47,848 nt of DNA from Mangrovibacterium marinum (GCF_003046625.1 NZ_QAAD01000026.1:1-47848), one strand, 5' to 3'; numbered from the stretch's first letter, positions 1 to 8,859 are shown. Numbers and translations: made by a program. Notes: generated by a model not told the origin, from the letters alone.

Positions 1-24
1 GTGGTCTGCTCAATAAAATAACTT

Positions 25-68
25 AAACAGCCCGTCAATTCCATTTGAAAATTGACGGGCTGTTTTTT
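25..68 (+). terminator. Intrinsic terminator of an upstream gene outside the window
   Basis: A perfect 16-bp stem (25-40 with 50-65) encloses a 9-base loop and runs into a T tract at 62-68. It most likely ends a plus-strand gene lying left of the window. Confidence 0.85.
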
Positions 69-303
69 GGGCTGCGTCATCGCCGAGACGCTTACATTAA
101 AAAGAATACAACGGTTAGAAAGACAATTAGCAGATTTAAAAAGCGTCTATCGAAATTAAAAGGTCGTGGGTTTTTTGGTGATTAAATCCCGTAGAAAAAA
201 CTGACATCAGACGCTAAGAACCAACAGTTGTTGCCATTGTGAGCACGTAGAAAAAATTATAATTCTTTTATAACCGAACTATATTTTGGTGAGTGACTTT
301 CAG
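69..303. other. Intergenic stretch without a recognisable gene
   Basis: AT-rich DNA between two terminators. No ORF here has coding character. On the plus strand, 174-197 (TTGGTGATTAAATCCCG) loosely resembles the last conserved block of the interspersed repeats at 17.8 and 24.7 kb. On the minus strand, CTGAAAGTC directly follows the fabI terminator, the same box that follows three other terminators in this window. Confidence 0.4.
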
Positions 304-334
304 AAAAAAAGCTGTCCCCGCGAGAGAACAGCTT
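304..334 (-). terminator. Intrinsic terminator downstream of fabI
   Basis: The arms at 326-334 and 309-317 form a 9-bp stem with one G-U pair. Read on the minus strand it is followed by a run of seven U, 30 bases after the fabI stop. Confidence 0.85.
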
Positions 335-364
335 TTGCCCTATTTTATCCGAATAAATCCGGTG

Positions 365-1231
365 TTAGTCGAATTTGTGATCGCAGCTACCGTTGTCGGT
401 ATCACAATCGCATTCCAAACCTTTCTCGTATTGCTCCAGGGCACGCATACTCATACCCATTGACGAGAAACCGCCATCGTGGAACAAGTTCTGCATGGTT
501 ACTTTGCGGGTTAGGTCCGAGAATAAAGTGATACAGTAGTCGGCACACTCGTCACCTGTGGCGTTACCCAGCGGCGACATACGTTCGCCGAAGTCCATCA
601 GGCGATCCATTCCTTTAACGCCGGCACCGGCAGTTGTTTGTGTTGGCGACTGTGAAACCGTGTTCACACGCACGTTGCGCTCGCGGCCATAGATGTAACC
701 GAAGCTACGTGCAATAGACTCCAATAAGGCTTTGGCATCGGCCATGTCGTTGTATCCGTAGAATGTACGCTGAGCGGCAACATACGACAGGGCAATTACA
801 GAACCCCACTCGTTGATGGCGTCCATCTTACGGCAAACCTGCATTACTTTATGGAAAGAAATAGCTGAGATGTCCAGCGTTTTTTCCAGATAGTTGTAAT
901 CCAGATCGCTGTAATGACGACCTTTACGAACATTGGGAGACATGCCGATTGAGTGCAGCACAAAATCGATTTTTCCGCCTAAAATTTCCATCGACTGTTT
1001 AACCAGGTTTTCCAGGTCGGCAACGTTTGTTGCGTCGGCAGCAATTAAGGTTGAATTTGTTTTTTCAGCCAATTGCGCAGTTTCACCCATACGCAGGGCA
1101 ACGGATGTATTGGTTAGTGTGAAGGTTGCACCTTCTTCGTACGCACGTTCTGCTACTTTCCAAGCAATAGAATCGGGGTTCAGGGCACCAAAAATAATCC
1201 CCTTTTTACCTTTAAGTAAATTATAAGCCAT
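365..1231 (-). CDS. fabI: Enoyl-[acyl-carrier-protein] reductase [NADH], FabI type
   Basis: This enzyme catalyses the last reductive step of each cycle of type II fatty acid elongation, reducing enoyl-ACP with NAD(P)H in the cytoplasm. The 288-residue protein is a divergent short-chain dehydrogenase. The dinucleotide-binding start is at residues 10-20 (KGIIFGALN), and the FabI-specific Tyr-x6-Lys pair is Y160 and K167 in YGYNDMADAK. The core ends near residue 265 at the usual FabI length. It is followed by an unusual acidic, cysteine-containing tail with three Cys (CDCDTDNGSC, then HKFD) that I do not recall in textbook FabI. The start ATG at 1231 gives the canonical MAYNLLKGKKG. The gene stands alone between the bat-operon terminator and its own terminator. 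It is the target class of triclosan-like inhibitors (family knowledge). Confidence 0.97.
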   Translation of the reverse strand: MAYNLLKGKKGIIFGALNPDSIAWKVAERAYEEGATFTLTNTSVALRMGETAQLAEKTNSTLIAADATNVADLENLVKQSMEILGGKIDFVLHSIGMSPNVRKGRHYSDLDYNYLEKTLDISAISFHKVMQVCRKMDAINEWGSVIALSYVAAQRTFYGYNDMADAKALLESIARSFGYIYGRERNVRVNTVSQSPTQTTAGAGVKGMDRLMDFGERMSPLGNATGDECADYCITLFSDLTRKVTMQNLFHDGGFSSMGMSMRALEQYEKGLECDCDTDNGSCDHKFD

Positions 1232-1293
1232 GTTTTTAAATTTTTGAGTTTTAACAACTCGCGTTTAAAATGGTTTTAAAATATGGTGTAAAA

Positions 1294-1318
1294 CAAAAAT
1301 ACCGGCACTAGCCGGCAT
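1294..1318 (-). terminator. Intrinsic terminator at the end of the bat operon
   Basis: On the minus strand ATGCCGGC, a TAGT loop and GCCGGTAT form an 8-bp stem with one G-U pair, followed by five U. It lies 5 bases beyond the batE stop. Confidence 0.85.
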
Positions 1319-1322
1319 CATT

Positions 1323-2084
1323 TTAAATTCTTTCAATACTGTTCGCTGGTAACCATCCCTGGTTTCCGTCAGACAGCCGAATTTCCATCCAGCCCGACAG
1401 ATGATCCCTGATTTCAACTTTCAATCCTTCATGAATCAGGAATAAATCTGTTCCGCTTTCCGATGGCGAGCTCTTCACCGTAACACTGGGTTGCACAATA
1501 ATGGCAAAATTATGCTCGGTGATTCGCTGCTTATGCCGGGCGGCAAAGTTAAAACTAAAAATGGAAATTACTACGATTAAAATTCCGCTCCAGAAGGATA
1601 GCCGCTTAATTAGCCCACTTGGGGTAAAGAAGAATAAGCCGGCCAGAACTAAAAACAGGATGAAACTAACCACACTGATGCGAGCCCATTGATCGACCGA
1701 GAACTTGTTGGTGATGTTGTTCCACCAGCGAATAAAAAACACCTGAGGCAGCGGATCAATCGCATCAACAACATGTTGGTTGGCCAAATCCAGGTTGAAT
1801 TGAATGTCCTCGTCGTTGGGCGCCAATAGCTTGGCACGCTCATAGTTCAGTATGGCCTGGGTGAATTGGTTGTTCTTATAATAACTATTCCCCAGGTTGT
1901 AATACACTTCCGCTGAAGCTTTATTGCTGCTCAAAATTTCGTTATAGGCTGCGATGGCATCTTCGTATTCGCCGGCAATATAATGCTGGTTGGCTTTGTC
2001 CTGCAAGGCATCTTGTGCCGATAGCGATAGGCTTAATGTCAGTAAAATTATAAGTTGAATGAATCTCTTCATGGTCGTTTTCAT
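1323..2084 (-). CDS. batE: BatE: TPR and SH3-like membrane protein of the Bat complex
   Basis: Last gene of the Bat (Bacteroides aerotolerance) operon. A signal peptide (MKTTMKRFIQLIILL...SAQ) is followed by two or three TPR units over roughly residues 20-95 (YYNLGNSYYKNNQFTQAILNYERA), two membrane segments around 125-175, and a bacterial SH3-like domain at the C-terminus (VTVKSSPSESGTD ... GWLPANSIERI). It is presumably anchored in the inner membrane with its SH3 domain in the periplasm. A TTG at 2099 overlaps the batD stop (TTGA), but ATG at 2084 or 2072 gives a better signal peptide; I use 2084. Translational coupling to batD is likely. The molecular role of Bat proteins is not settled; links to stress and oxygen tolerance come from Bacteroides and Leptospira studies. 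Confidence 0.88.
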   Translation of the reverse strand: MKTTMKRFIQLIILLTLSLSLSAQDALQDKANQHYIAGEYEDAIAAYNEILSSNKASAEVYYNLGNSYYKNNQFTQAILNYERAKLLAPNDEDIQFNLDLANQHVVDAIDPLPQVFFIRWWNNITNKFSVDQWARISVVSFILFLVLAGLFFFTPSGLIKRLSFWSGILIVVISIFSFNFAARHKQRITEHNFAIIVQPSVTVKSSPSESGTDLFLIHEGLKVEIRDHLSGWMEIRLSDGNQGWLPANSIERI

Positions 2085-2095
2085 TTTTCGGTTAC

Positions 2096-3931
2096 TCAAC
2101 GGATTTGTTTGTCCAGTTTCCCCATCAGGTTGGCCGACTTTTGGTACACGTCTTCCAGGGCGGCATCCGACGAACTGGGTGCATAGCGGGCAAATTCGCA
2201 GGTATTGATAATTTGGATAAATTCCTCGATTTGCTCTTGTTGAACGCCTTTTTCAACAAGGCTCGCAATGGCATTATCGCGGTTCAGCTTGGCAACCGGA
2301 ATGCTCAGCTTATCGCTGAGGTAACCCCAGAAGGCTTTCAGTACCGCTTCGTAGAATTGCTCCGACTTGTGCTGTTTCAGGTGGCCGGCAGCTTCTTTCA
2401 ACCGCCTTTGAGCAAGCTTGTTGGCCTTCTTGGTTTTCATCAACTGGATGTTGGCATTTTCTTTCAGCTTTTTGCGATAAACAATCGCCACAACCACAAA
2501 CATGACCGTTGAAATGATGTACAACAACCAGAAGGCGGTGCTGCCATAGAACGATTGCGCCAGATCGCGGAGCTTGTATTGCCCCTGCTTGATGTAGCGA
2601 ATGTCTTTGCCGATGAAACGCACATCCTGCTTGCTGATTGAGCTGGTTACAGTCGCGTTTTGGTCATCGTTACCTTTCTCAATGCTTAAGTTGAAAGCCG
2701 ATGAGGTTTCGGTTTTGTATTTGCCGGTTGCCGGATCGAAGCTCGAAAACTTAATCGGCGGAATGCTGTAATCGCCGGCATAGCGCGGGATGATCAGGTA
2801 CTCGAAGGTTTTGGTGCCGGTGAGTCCACTATTGGTTGATCGGACGTTCTCATCCGTTTTCGGATCGTACACTTCAAAGTCGTTCGGAAACTCGACCTTG
2901 GGCGCATCAATAAGCCGGAGGTTACCACTGCCCGAAATTGTCAGGCGAAGGGTGATGGCTTCGTTGGTTTTGGCAGCCGTTTTGTCGATGCCTGCCGAGA
3001 ATTTCAACTGGCCCACACCGCCATAGAAACCGTCGGGCGCTTTGGGTAGCTCCTTCACACTCAAATAAACGGGGTCGCTTGTTACCTTTGCTTGCACGGT
3101 GCGGTAGTTATCGAAGAAATCGTCGAAGAAACTACGCTGGCGTTTAATTTGCTGGCGTACCAAACAGGTAATCTCAAACGGATCGATTTTTATTTTCCCG
3201 GTTTGCTGCGGAAAGAGAATGGTCTTTTTCAAAACACCCACCTGGTAAATTTTACCTTTGTACACCTCGCGGTTAAAGGTAATTTGGTTCGGCGTTTCAA
3301 TATCTTGTGTCCAGAAACCTTCGTACGAGGGCAGCTTTACATCTTCGAAGTTGGTAATCGGCACATTCGGACTGACATAGATTTTAACGGTAGCAATGGC
3401 TTGTTGGCCTTTGTAAACCGCCGATTTGTCCAGATCAACCTTTACAAAAAGGTCATCCTTGGTAATTTCCGCAGATGATATATTTTGCTGCTGGCCCGAC
3501 TGCGTACTGCCTGTGCCGGTCTGGCTTTGCGCCCTGGCCTGACCTTTGACAACCTCAATTTCCAACTCGTTCGAATCGTACACCTTGCCGTCAACGGTAA
3601 TCGATGCCGGGCGCAGGGTGTAGGTTCCTTCAGCCTTTGCTCTTAAAATGTAGATGTAGGAGAAGTTTACCGATTGGGTTGTCTTCCCGTTGATCATCTG
3701 GAAGCTCGAGCTTTGCGAGGTCGATGGCCCCATTAAAACATCAAAGGCCGATAAATCGGGTAGTTTGAGGTCTGTCCCCCGTTCGTTCAGGGTGAATGAT
3801 AGCCGGAATTGTTCGCCGGTTGATACCACGTTGGGTGCGGTCATCTGAAACCGAACACTGTCGGCCGAGGCGAACCATACCGGAAATACAAGTAAAGTCA
3901 GTAGGATGAGTTTCTTAATCATTTTACTCAT
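2096..3931 (-). CDS. batD: BatD: oxygen-tolerance membrane protein
   Basis: A 611-residue BatD-family protein. It has an N-terminal signal peptide (MSKMIKKLILLTLLVFPVWFASA), then three beta-sandwich-like repeats across residues 25-430 in the periplasm (for example RFQMTAPNVVSTGEQFRLSF and VDLDKSAVYKGQQA). A single transmembrane helix lies near residues 463-485 (FWLLYIISTVMFVVVAIVY), and a cytoplasmic helical tail follows (KANKLAQRRLKEAAGHL). A low-complexity Gln/Ser/Thr linker (QSQTGTGSTQSGQQQN) lies around residues 134-150. The length and order of parts are normal for BatD. It overlaps batE, and a 93-base gap separates it from batC; that gap contains no obvious terminator, so the unit probably continues. 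Family knowledge places BatD with BatA/BatB VWA proteins at the inner membrane. Confidence 0.92.
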   Translation of the reverse strand: MSKMIKKLILLTLLVFPVWFASADSVRFQMTAPNVVSTGEQFRLSFTLNERGTDLKLPDLSAFDVLMGPSTSQSSSFQMINGKTTQSVNFSYIYILRAKAEGTYTLRPASITVDGKVYDSNELEIEVVKGQARAQSQTGTGSTQSGQQQNISSAEITKDDLFVKVDLDKSAVYKGQQAIATVKIYVSPNVPITNFEDVKLPSYEGFWTQDIETPNQITFNREVYKGKIYQVGVLKKTILFPQQTGKIKIDPFEITCLVRQQIKRQRSFFDDFFDNYRTVQAKVTSDPVYLSVKELPKAPDGFYGGVGQLKFSAGIDKTAAKTNEAITLRLTISGSGNLRLIDAPKVEFPNDFEVYDPKTDENVRSTNSGLTGTKTFEYLIIPRYAGDYSIPPIKFSSFDPATGKYKTETSSAFNLSIEKGNDDQNATVTSSISKQDVRFIGKDIRYIKQGQYKLRDLAQSFYGSTAFWLLYIISTVMFVVVAIVYRKKLKENANIQLMKTKKANKLAQRRLKEAAGHLKQHKSEQFYEAVLKAFWGYLSDKLSIPVAKLNRDNAIASLVEKGVQQEQIEEFIQIINTCEFARYAPSSSDAALEDVYQKSANLMGKLDKQIR

Positions 3932-4024
3932 TATGGGTTGTTATTTGCAATTCAAAATTAACATTTAATGTTAAGATTCAGAAAATGCAAAATTGGCAAT
4001 TCATGTTGGTGATTTTATTTTAGC

Positions 4025-4879
4025 CTACCAATCTTTGTCGGTTTGGCGTTGTTGTGCTTTTGCTGCTTGTGCTTTTTTTACTTTTTCCTGAATCTTCTCT
4101 TCATCATTTTGCAAGGCTTGCAGCAGTCGCTCAGCATTTTCTTTCGAAATTTTTTGCTGTTGCTGTTGTTGCTGCTGGTTTTGTTGCTGATCCTTGTTTT
4201 GGTTCTGCTGATCCTTTTTTTGCTGATCTTTATTCTGTTGATCCTGGTTCTTATTCTGATCCTGTTGATCTTTGTTCTGATCTTTATTTTGGTCCTTATT
4301 CTGGTCTTTATTCTGATCCTGCTGATCCTTATTTTGATCTTTGTTTTTGTCCTGATCTTTATTCTGATCCTGGTTTTTATCCTGATTCTTCTGCTGCTGT
4401 TCCTGTTGTTTTTTCAGGTTCATGGCATACAGCAGGTTGTACTTCGAGTCCAGATCGGCGGGATTGTTACGCAGCGCCTCTTTATAGGCTTCGATACTTT
4501 CGTCCAGTTTTTTCTGCATCAGCAGCGAGTTGCCAATGTTGTGGTAGGCACGCGCTTTTTCCGCCTTATCGGTACTTTTTTGGGCGATGTCTTCGAATGT
4601 GCTTTGTGCCTGATCAAACTTTTGCTGTTTGTACAAGGCATCACCCAGGTTGAAGTTCCATTTCAAATCGTCGGGGCGCTTTTCAATGGCACGGCGGTAC
4701 GCTATTTCTGCTTTGTTGTAGGATGCCGTGTCTTGCTTGGTCGTGTCGGCAAGCGCCTGCTCGTAAAGCTTGTTCCCTTGCCGAACAAATTTGCGTTCGT
4801 TCTGTGCCTGCGCTGTCAGCCCGAATAGGATGAAAGCCAGGCTGATAAATAGGGTATAGAATTTTAAATTTTTCATCAT
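4025..4879 (-). CDS. batC: BatC: TPR protein with a long Gln/Asn/Asp/Lys low-complexity tail
   Basis: A signal peptide (MMKNLKFYTLFISLAFILFG, cleaved after LTAQAQ) precedes TPR repeats over about residues 25-150 (AEIAYRRAIEKRPDDLKWNFNLGDALYK; KARAYHNIGNSLLMQKK; SIEAYKEALRNNPADLDSKYNL). Then come about 80 residues of KDQNKDQ-type repeats and a short helical end (ISKENAERLLQALQNDEEKIQEKV). The open frame runs 32 codons further upstream into batB, but ATG at 4879 overlaps the batB stop as ATGA and opens a proper signal peptide, so I use it. TPRs suggest a scaffold role in the Bat complex. The charged tail is typical in kind for BatC but long here; see the repeat entry. Confidence 0.9.
   Translation of the reverse strand: MMKNLKFYTLFISLAFILFGLTAQAQNERKFVRQGNKLYEQALADTTKQDTASYNKAEIAYRRAIEKRPDDLKWNFNLGDALYKQQKFDQAQSTFEDIAQKSTDKAEKARAYHNIGNSLLMQKKLDESIEAYKEALRNNPADLDSKYNLLYAMNLKKQQEQQQKNQDKNQDQNKDQDKNKDQNKDQQDQNKDQNKDQNKDQNKDQQDQNKNQDQQNKDQQKKDQQNQNKDQQQNQQQQQQQQKISKENAERLLQALQNDEEKIQEKVKKAQAAKAQQRQTDKDW
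4140..4400. repeat. Minisatellite-like repeat inside batC
   Basis: Imperfect 12- to 18-base units (plus-strand forms such as CTGATCTTTATTTTGGTC and CTGATCCTGCTGATCC) are tandemly arranged. They encode DQNKDQ, DQQDQNK and QQQ runs. All unit lengths are multiples of three, so copy-number change would lengthen or shorten the BatC tail without breaking the frame. Confidence 0.8.
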
Positions 4880-5910
4880 TTTCCAAATAATTTGATGTTT
4901 TTCAAATATTTGTTTTTGCGTTCCAAAACGAGGTAATCGACAAAAAGGAAGAATAGGGCCAACGCAATAAACCATTGGTATTGTTCGGCATATTCAGCAT
5001 AAACAAGCGATTCCATTTCGGCGCCTTCCATTTTGTTGATCTCGCTGAAGAGCGTGTTTAAGCCCACTTCGGCATTGTTGGCCCGAACGTAAACGCCCTG
5101 GCCGGCTGCGGCAATTTCTTGCAGCATTTGCTCGTCGAGTTTGGTAACGACCACCTGACCGCTTTTGTCCTTGCGGAAGTCTTTCTGGCCATTCTGGTAA
5201 ACCGGAATTGGTGCACCTTGCGGCAGCCCCATCCCAATGGTGTGAACAATAATGCCCTGTTGGGCAGCTGCTGTTGCTGCACCTACCGCATCGTCCTCGT
5301 GGTTTTCACCATCGGTAATCACGATGATGGCTTTGTTGCCTTCAAACTGCGGGCTGAAGGAATTGGCGGCCAGATTAATGGCAGCTCCGATAGCCGTTCC
5401 TTGTCGGGGAACAATATTCGTGCTCACGGAATTCAAAAACAGTTTTGCCGATGCAAAGTCGGTGGTTATCGGCAATTGGGTGTATGCGTCGCCGGCAAAG
5501 ACAATCAGGCCGATTTTATCATCGTCCAGTTTATCTACCAGGCGGGAGATTGCTCTTTTGGCGCGTTCCAAGCGGTTGGGCTGAATATCCTCAGCCATCA
5601 TCGAGTTGGAAACGTCGAGCGCGATCATCAGTTCTACGCCTTTGCGTTTCTCAGTTTTCAGCTTACTGCCAAATTGTGGTTGGGCAATAGCCAAGATGAT
5701 TGACATCAGGGCCAGCATCCAAAGGATGAATTTGACCACCGGACGGTTGTTGCTCGCATTGGGCATCAGCTGATTGACTATCTCGGGTTGCCCGAAACGT
5801 TTCAGCGCATTTTTTCGCTGAATGCGGATGCCGATAAACAGCGCCGTCAGGATTGGTATCAGGATTAATCCATAGAGGTATTCGATATGTGCAAATCTGA
5901 ACATTTCCAT
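4876..5910 (-). CDS. batB: BatB: membrane-anchored VWA-domain protein
   Basis: A 344-residue inner-membrane von Willebrand factor A protein. Two N-terminal transmembrane helices lie at about 10-30 and 58-77. The VWA domain spans about 90-290 with an intact MIDAS metal site: D99-V-S101-N-S103 in ALDVSNSMM, a Thr in the TDFASAK stretch, and an Asp in TDGENHEDD. A C-terminal helix (about 315-335) precedes a basic tail. This TM-TM-VWA-TM layout is that of BatA/BatB. It overlaps batC by ATGA and follows batA by 11 bases, so it is co-transcribed. A role as a metal-dependent protein-protein adhesion module working with the MoxR ATPase is family-based inference. Confidence 0.93.
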   Translation of the reverse strand: MEMFRFAHIEYLYGLILIPILTALFIGIRIQRKNALKRFGQPEIVNQLMPNASNNRPVVKFILWMLALMSIILAIAQPQFGSKLKTEKRKGVELMIALDVSNSMMAEDIQPNRLERAKRAISRLVDKLDDDKIGLIVFAGDAYTQLPITTDFASAKLFLNSVSTNIVPRQGTAIGAAINLAANSFSPQFEGNKAIIVITDGENHEDDAVGAATAAAQQGIIVHTIGMGLPQGAPIPVYQNGQKDFRKDKSGQVVVTKLDEQMLQEIAAAGQGVYVRANNAEVGLNTLFSEINKMEGAEMESLVYAEYAEQYQWFIALALFFLFVDYLVLERKNKYLKNIKLFGK

Positions 5911-5921
5911 TTTTCTTATAC

Positions 5922-6914
5922 TTAAGGAATGTTACGAAATAAGGTGATTTTCAAAAACAGGCCAGCTAGCAGAATCAATCCGCCAAACAAGGCGAAGCGT
6001 TGATATTCTTCTTGTTTGCGGCTGTATTCTTTTACCTCAATTTTTGATTTTTCCAGTTTGTCGATGTCTTCGTAAATCTTCACGAGCGACTCGTTATTGG
6101 TTGCGCGAAAATACTTCCCATCGGTAATGTCGGCGATTTTCTGCAAGGTTGCTTCGTCGATCTTCACCTCCACATCGCGCAGTTGGGTGCCAAAAGGCGT
6201 TTGCACGGGGTAGGGCGCCGTCCCGATTGTTCCAACGCCGATGGTGTACACGCGGATGCCGTAGGTTTTAGCCAGTTCGGCCGCTGTTACCGGGGCTATT
6301 TCGCCGCGGTTGTTCTCGCCGTCGGTCAGCAGGATGATTACTTTACTAATGGCATTGCTCTCCTTTAGCCGGGCAACCGATGTTGCCAAACCGTTTCCGA
6401 TAGCCGTTCCGTCCTCAATCATTCCGCTTTCAATATCCTTGAAAAGGTTAATGAGCACGGCGTGGTCGGTTGTCAGCGGGCACTGGGTGAAGCTTTCGCC
6501 CGAGAAAACCACCAGCCCCATCTTATCGTTGGGGCGACCGGCAATAAACTTGGTGGCCACATTTTTGGCTGCTTGCAGTCGGTTGGGCTGAAAGTCGCGT
6601 GCCAGCATGGAGCTCGAGATATCCAGCGCCACTACGACGTCAATCCCTTCGGTAGTAACGTTCTCCCAGCTGCTGGAAGACTGAGGGCGTGCCAGCGCGA
6701 CAATTAACAGCGCTACACCGGCCATTTGCAGTACAACAGGCAGGTGACGCAGGTAGTGTTTCCAGCTTTTGCCAAGTTTGGCGAAGCCCATTGTTGTGGA
6801 GAAGCGAATGCTGGCTCCTGATTTTTGAAACCTGAAGATGTACCAGGCCAACATGGGAACCAGTACAAATAGCAGGTAAAAATATTCCGGATTTTTAAAT
6901 GTTATTCCGTCCAT
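5922..6914 (-). CDS. batA: BatA: membrane-anchored VWA-domain protein
   Basis: Paralogue and neighbour of BatB, about 330 residues. MDGITFKNPEYFYLL opens the first helix, and a second helix lies near 58-76. The MIDAS motif D98-I-S100-S-S102 sits in ALDISSSML, followed by LLTDGENNRG. A last helix lies close to the C-terminus (LFGGLILLAGLFLKITLF). The open frame extends 16 codons upstream to 6962, but the extension (MTWSVRKNIFYETEQK) does not look like a BatA start, whereas MDGITFKNPEYFYLL does; I therefore use the ATG at 6914. BatA and BatB are expected to form membrane complexes whose VWA domains face the periplasm (family inference). Confidence 0.92.
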   Translation of the reverse strand: MDGITFKNPEYFYLLFVLVPMLAWYIFRFQKSGASIRFSTTMGFAKLGKSWKHYLRHLPVVLQMAGVALLIVALARPQSSSSWENVTTEGIDVVVALDISSSMLARDFQPNRLQAAKNVATKFIAGRPNDKMGLVVFSGESFTQCPLTTDHAVLINLFKDIESGMIEDGTAIGNGLATSVARLKESNAISKVIILLTDGENNRGEIAPVTAAELAKTYGIRVYTIGVGTIGTAPYPVQTPFGTQLRDVEVKIDEATLQKIADITDGKYFRATNNESLVKIYEDIDKLEKSKIEVKEYSRKQEEYQRFALFGGLILLAGLFLKITLFRNIP

Positions 6915-6981
6915 TTTTTGTTCTGTTTCGTAGAAAATATTTTTTCGAACTGACCAAGTCATCGTTCAATTCAGAACGATC

Positions 6982-7974
6982 TTACTTCAGTTCCACTTCT
7001 TCGCCTTCGCGTTCGTCTTTAACTTCGGTTTTGCGATCTTCAATTTTGGTTTCATTCACAAAAAAGAAGGCATTCATCAGGCTCAGGTTATGGTCGTCGG
7101 GCAGCGGCTGGTACTTGGCAAACTTCACCAGGTCCGATAGTTTCAGAATTTCTTTTAATTGGGTGAATGATTTTTCCGAAATCAGATTCTTTTGTTTGCT
7201 AAACGCCTGGATGGTTTCGTCCGAGGTGTATTCCGGAGCATCGATCGCAAAGCGTTCTTTAATGTAAATGCGCAGCGTATCGGAAAGCTCGCTGTAAAAC
7301 AGCTTAATTTTATCCGGTTCGAGCCATAGCTTGCTTTCGCGAATATGCTCCAGCTCGCGTAAAGCGACAACATGCGGGGCTTCCTTCGGTTTGGCCGGTT
7401 TTCCGAACACGGGTTTGTTTTTCTTGCGTCGTTGCAGATAGTAAAAAATGAAAAAGACAATCGCCAGGATCAAAATCGCTCCCAGGATGTAGGGCGATGC
7501 CTCGGCTAAAGTGACCGGCGCGCCGTAAGGCTGCTTAATGTCAGTGGGGCCCTTGGTTGTGTCGATTTCCATTCCATGAACGAAGAACTCAGCAGGAAGT
7601 GTTTCCAGATCCTGTTGCATGGTGTTCTGTACCAGTTTGAACTTAAATGCCGGAACAACATTGCGTCCGGTATCGAAGCTGGTAATCGTCAGGTTTTTTA
7701 TAATCTTCAATTGTTCTTTTTCATCCAGCTTGAAGGTGTCCAGGGGCGATTGAGCCATCACCTCAATACCATTGTCCAGGGTGTCGCTGATCAGCGGAAA
7801 TTCAACCTTGAAATCGGCGGGTTGCTCAACTTCCAACCGCAAATTCAGCTGGTCGCCAATCAGCACGTGGGTCGAGTCAATCACCGCTTTTACCTTAATG
7901 CCTTGGGCCAATAAGGAGCTGTGGATAAGCCCCGACAAACAAATAATTAGGAGTGATAATTTTAAACTTTTCAT
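6982..7974 (-). CDS. BatD-like/DUF4381-like single-pass membrane protein of the Bat operon
   Basis: A 330-residue protein with a signal peptide (MKSLKLSLLIICLSGLIHSSLLAQ). It has a periplasmic beta-rich domain of about 120 residues (VKAVIDSTHVLIGDQLNLRLEVE), one transmembrane helix near 162-182 (PYILGAILILAIVFFIFYYL) and a cytoplasmic helical domain (EAPHVVALRELEHIRE ... YSELSDTLRIYIKERFAID). The plan is that of a short BatD: one immunoglobulin-like unit instead of several, followed by the same TM and cytoplasmic part. Its place between DUF58 and batA is the usual one in Bacteroidota Bat operons. The C-terminus is very acidic (DEREGEEVELK). The function is unknown and the family label is by layout, not by a search. 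Confidence 0.75.
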   Translation of the reverse strand: MKSLKLSLLIICLSGLIHSSLLAQGIKVKAVIDSTHVLIGDQLNLRLEVEQPADFKVEFPLISDTLDNGIEVMAQSPLDTFKLDEKEQLKIIKNLTITSFDTGRNVVPAFKFKLVQNTMQQDLETLPAEFFVHGMEIDTTKGPTDIKQPYGAPVTLAEASPYILGAILILAIVFFIFYYLQRRKKNKPVFGKPAKPKEAPHVVALRELEHIRESKLWLEPDKIKLFYSELSDTLRIYIKERFAIDAPEYTSDETIQAFSKQKNLISEKSFTQLKEILKLSDLVKFAKYQPLPDDHNLSLMNAFFFVNETKIEDRKTEVKDEREGEEVELK

Positions 7975-7977
7975 GCT

Positions 7978-8859
7978 TTATGCTTTTAATCCCCGTTTTT
8001 GAAATAAGGTCATCAGGGATCTGACATAGTCTTGTCGGGTGTTGATATTGGCATAGTCAACACCACTTTTCTTAAAGGTCCAATCCAATTGCGTACTGAG
8101 CTCGCGCCACCATTTCTCGTACTCATGGCGTACCCGCCGACTGCTGCTGTCCACCCAAACGTATTGGCCGGTTTCTGCATCTTTCAGCTTAACCATGCCG
8201 ATGGGGGGCAGGCTTGTTTCACGCTCGTCGAAGATGCGCAAGGCCACAACATCGTGTTTGTTGTTGGCAATGGTCAGCGCTTTATCAAAATCGGCTTCGG
8301 GTTGGATGAAGTCAGAAATGATAAAACAGGTACAACGCTTCTTAATCGCATTGGTCATATAGCGCAACGCCTCGGTGATGTTGGTGCCTTTGTTCTCGGG
8401 CTCAAAATCGATTAATTCGCGGATGATGCGCAGGATGTGCGATTTTCCTTTTTTGGGCGGAATAAATTTTTCAATCTTTTCCGAAAAGAAAATTACACCA
8501 ATCTTATCGTTATTCTGAATGGCCGAAAAAGATAGAATGGCCGAAATTTCGGTAATAACATTCTTTTTGAATTTTTCGAACGAGCCAAAATCGCGCGATC
8601 CGCTGACGTCAATCAGCAGCATGACGGTCAACTCGCGTTCTTCCTCAAAAACCTTGATGAAGGGCTTATTGTAGCGAGCTGTGACATTCCAGTCGATGCT
8701 GCGCACATCGTCGCCAAACTGGTATTCGCGCACTTCGCTGAACGCCATACCGCGACCTTTAAACGCCGAGTGGTACTCGCCGGCAAAAATGTTGCGACTC
8801 AGCCCCCTGGTTTTGATCTCAATTTTTCGGACCTTTTTTAATAAATCTGTATGTTCCAA
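7978..8859 (-). CDS. DUF58-family VWA-like protein
   Basis: A soluble 293-residue DUF58 protein. It begins in the usual way for Bacteroidota members (MEHTDLLKKVRKIEIKTRG). The DUF58 signature GEYHSAFKGRGMAFSEVREYQFGDDVRSIDWNVTAR (positions about 27-62, broken here as GEYHSAFKGRGMAFSEVR and then EYQFGDDVRSIDWNVTAR) is followed by a VWA-like metal site LLIDVSGSRD. It lies 3 bases from the next gene and is tied by family knowledge to MoxR ATPases as a substrate or partner. Here a 489-base stretch holding another gene separates it from moxR, which is unusual because the two are normally adjacent. Confidence 0.93.
   Translation of the reverse strand: MEHTDLLKKVRKIEIKTRGLSRNIFAGEYHSAFKGRGMAFSEVREYQFGDDVRSIDWNVTARYNKPFIKVFEEERELTVMLLIDVSGSRDFGSFEKFKKNVITEISAILSFSAIQNNDKIGVIFFSEKIEKFIPPKKGKSHILRIIRELIDFEPENKGTNITEALRYMTNAIKKRCTCFIISDFIQPEADFDKALTIANNKHDVVALRIFDERETSLPPIGMVKLKDAETGQYVWVDSSSRRVRHEYEKWWRELSTQLDWTFKKSGVDYANINTRQDYVRSLMTLFQKRGLKA

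Noticed and set aside
4043-4828. Long Leu/Ile-rich open frames antisense to batC
   Set aside because: They are the complement of the Gln/Asn/Asp/Lys repeat tract, which keeps several frames open. There is no independent support.
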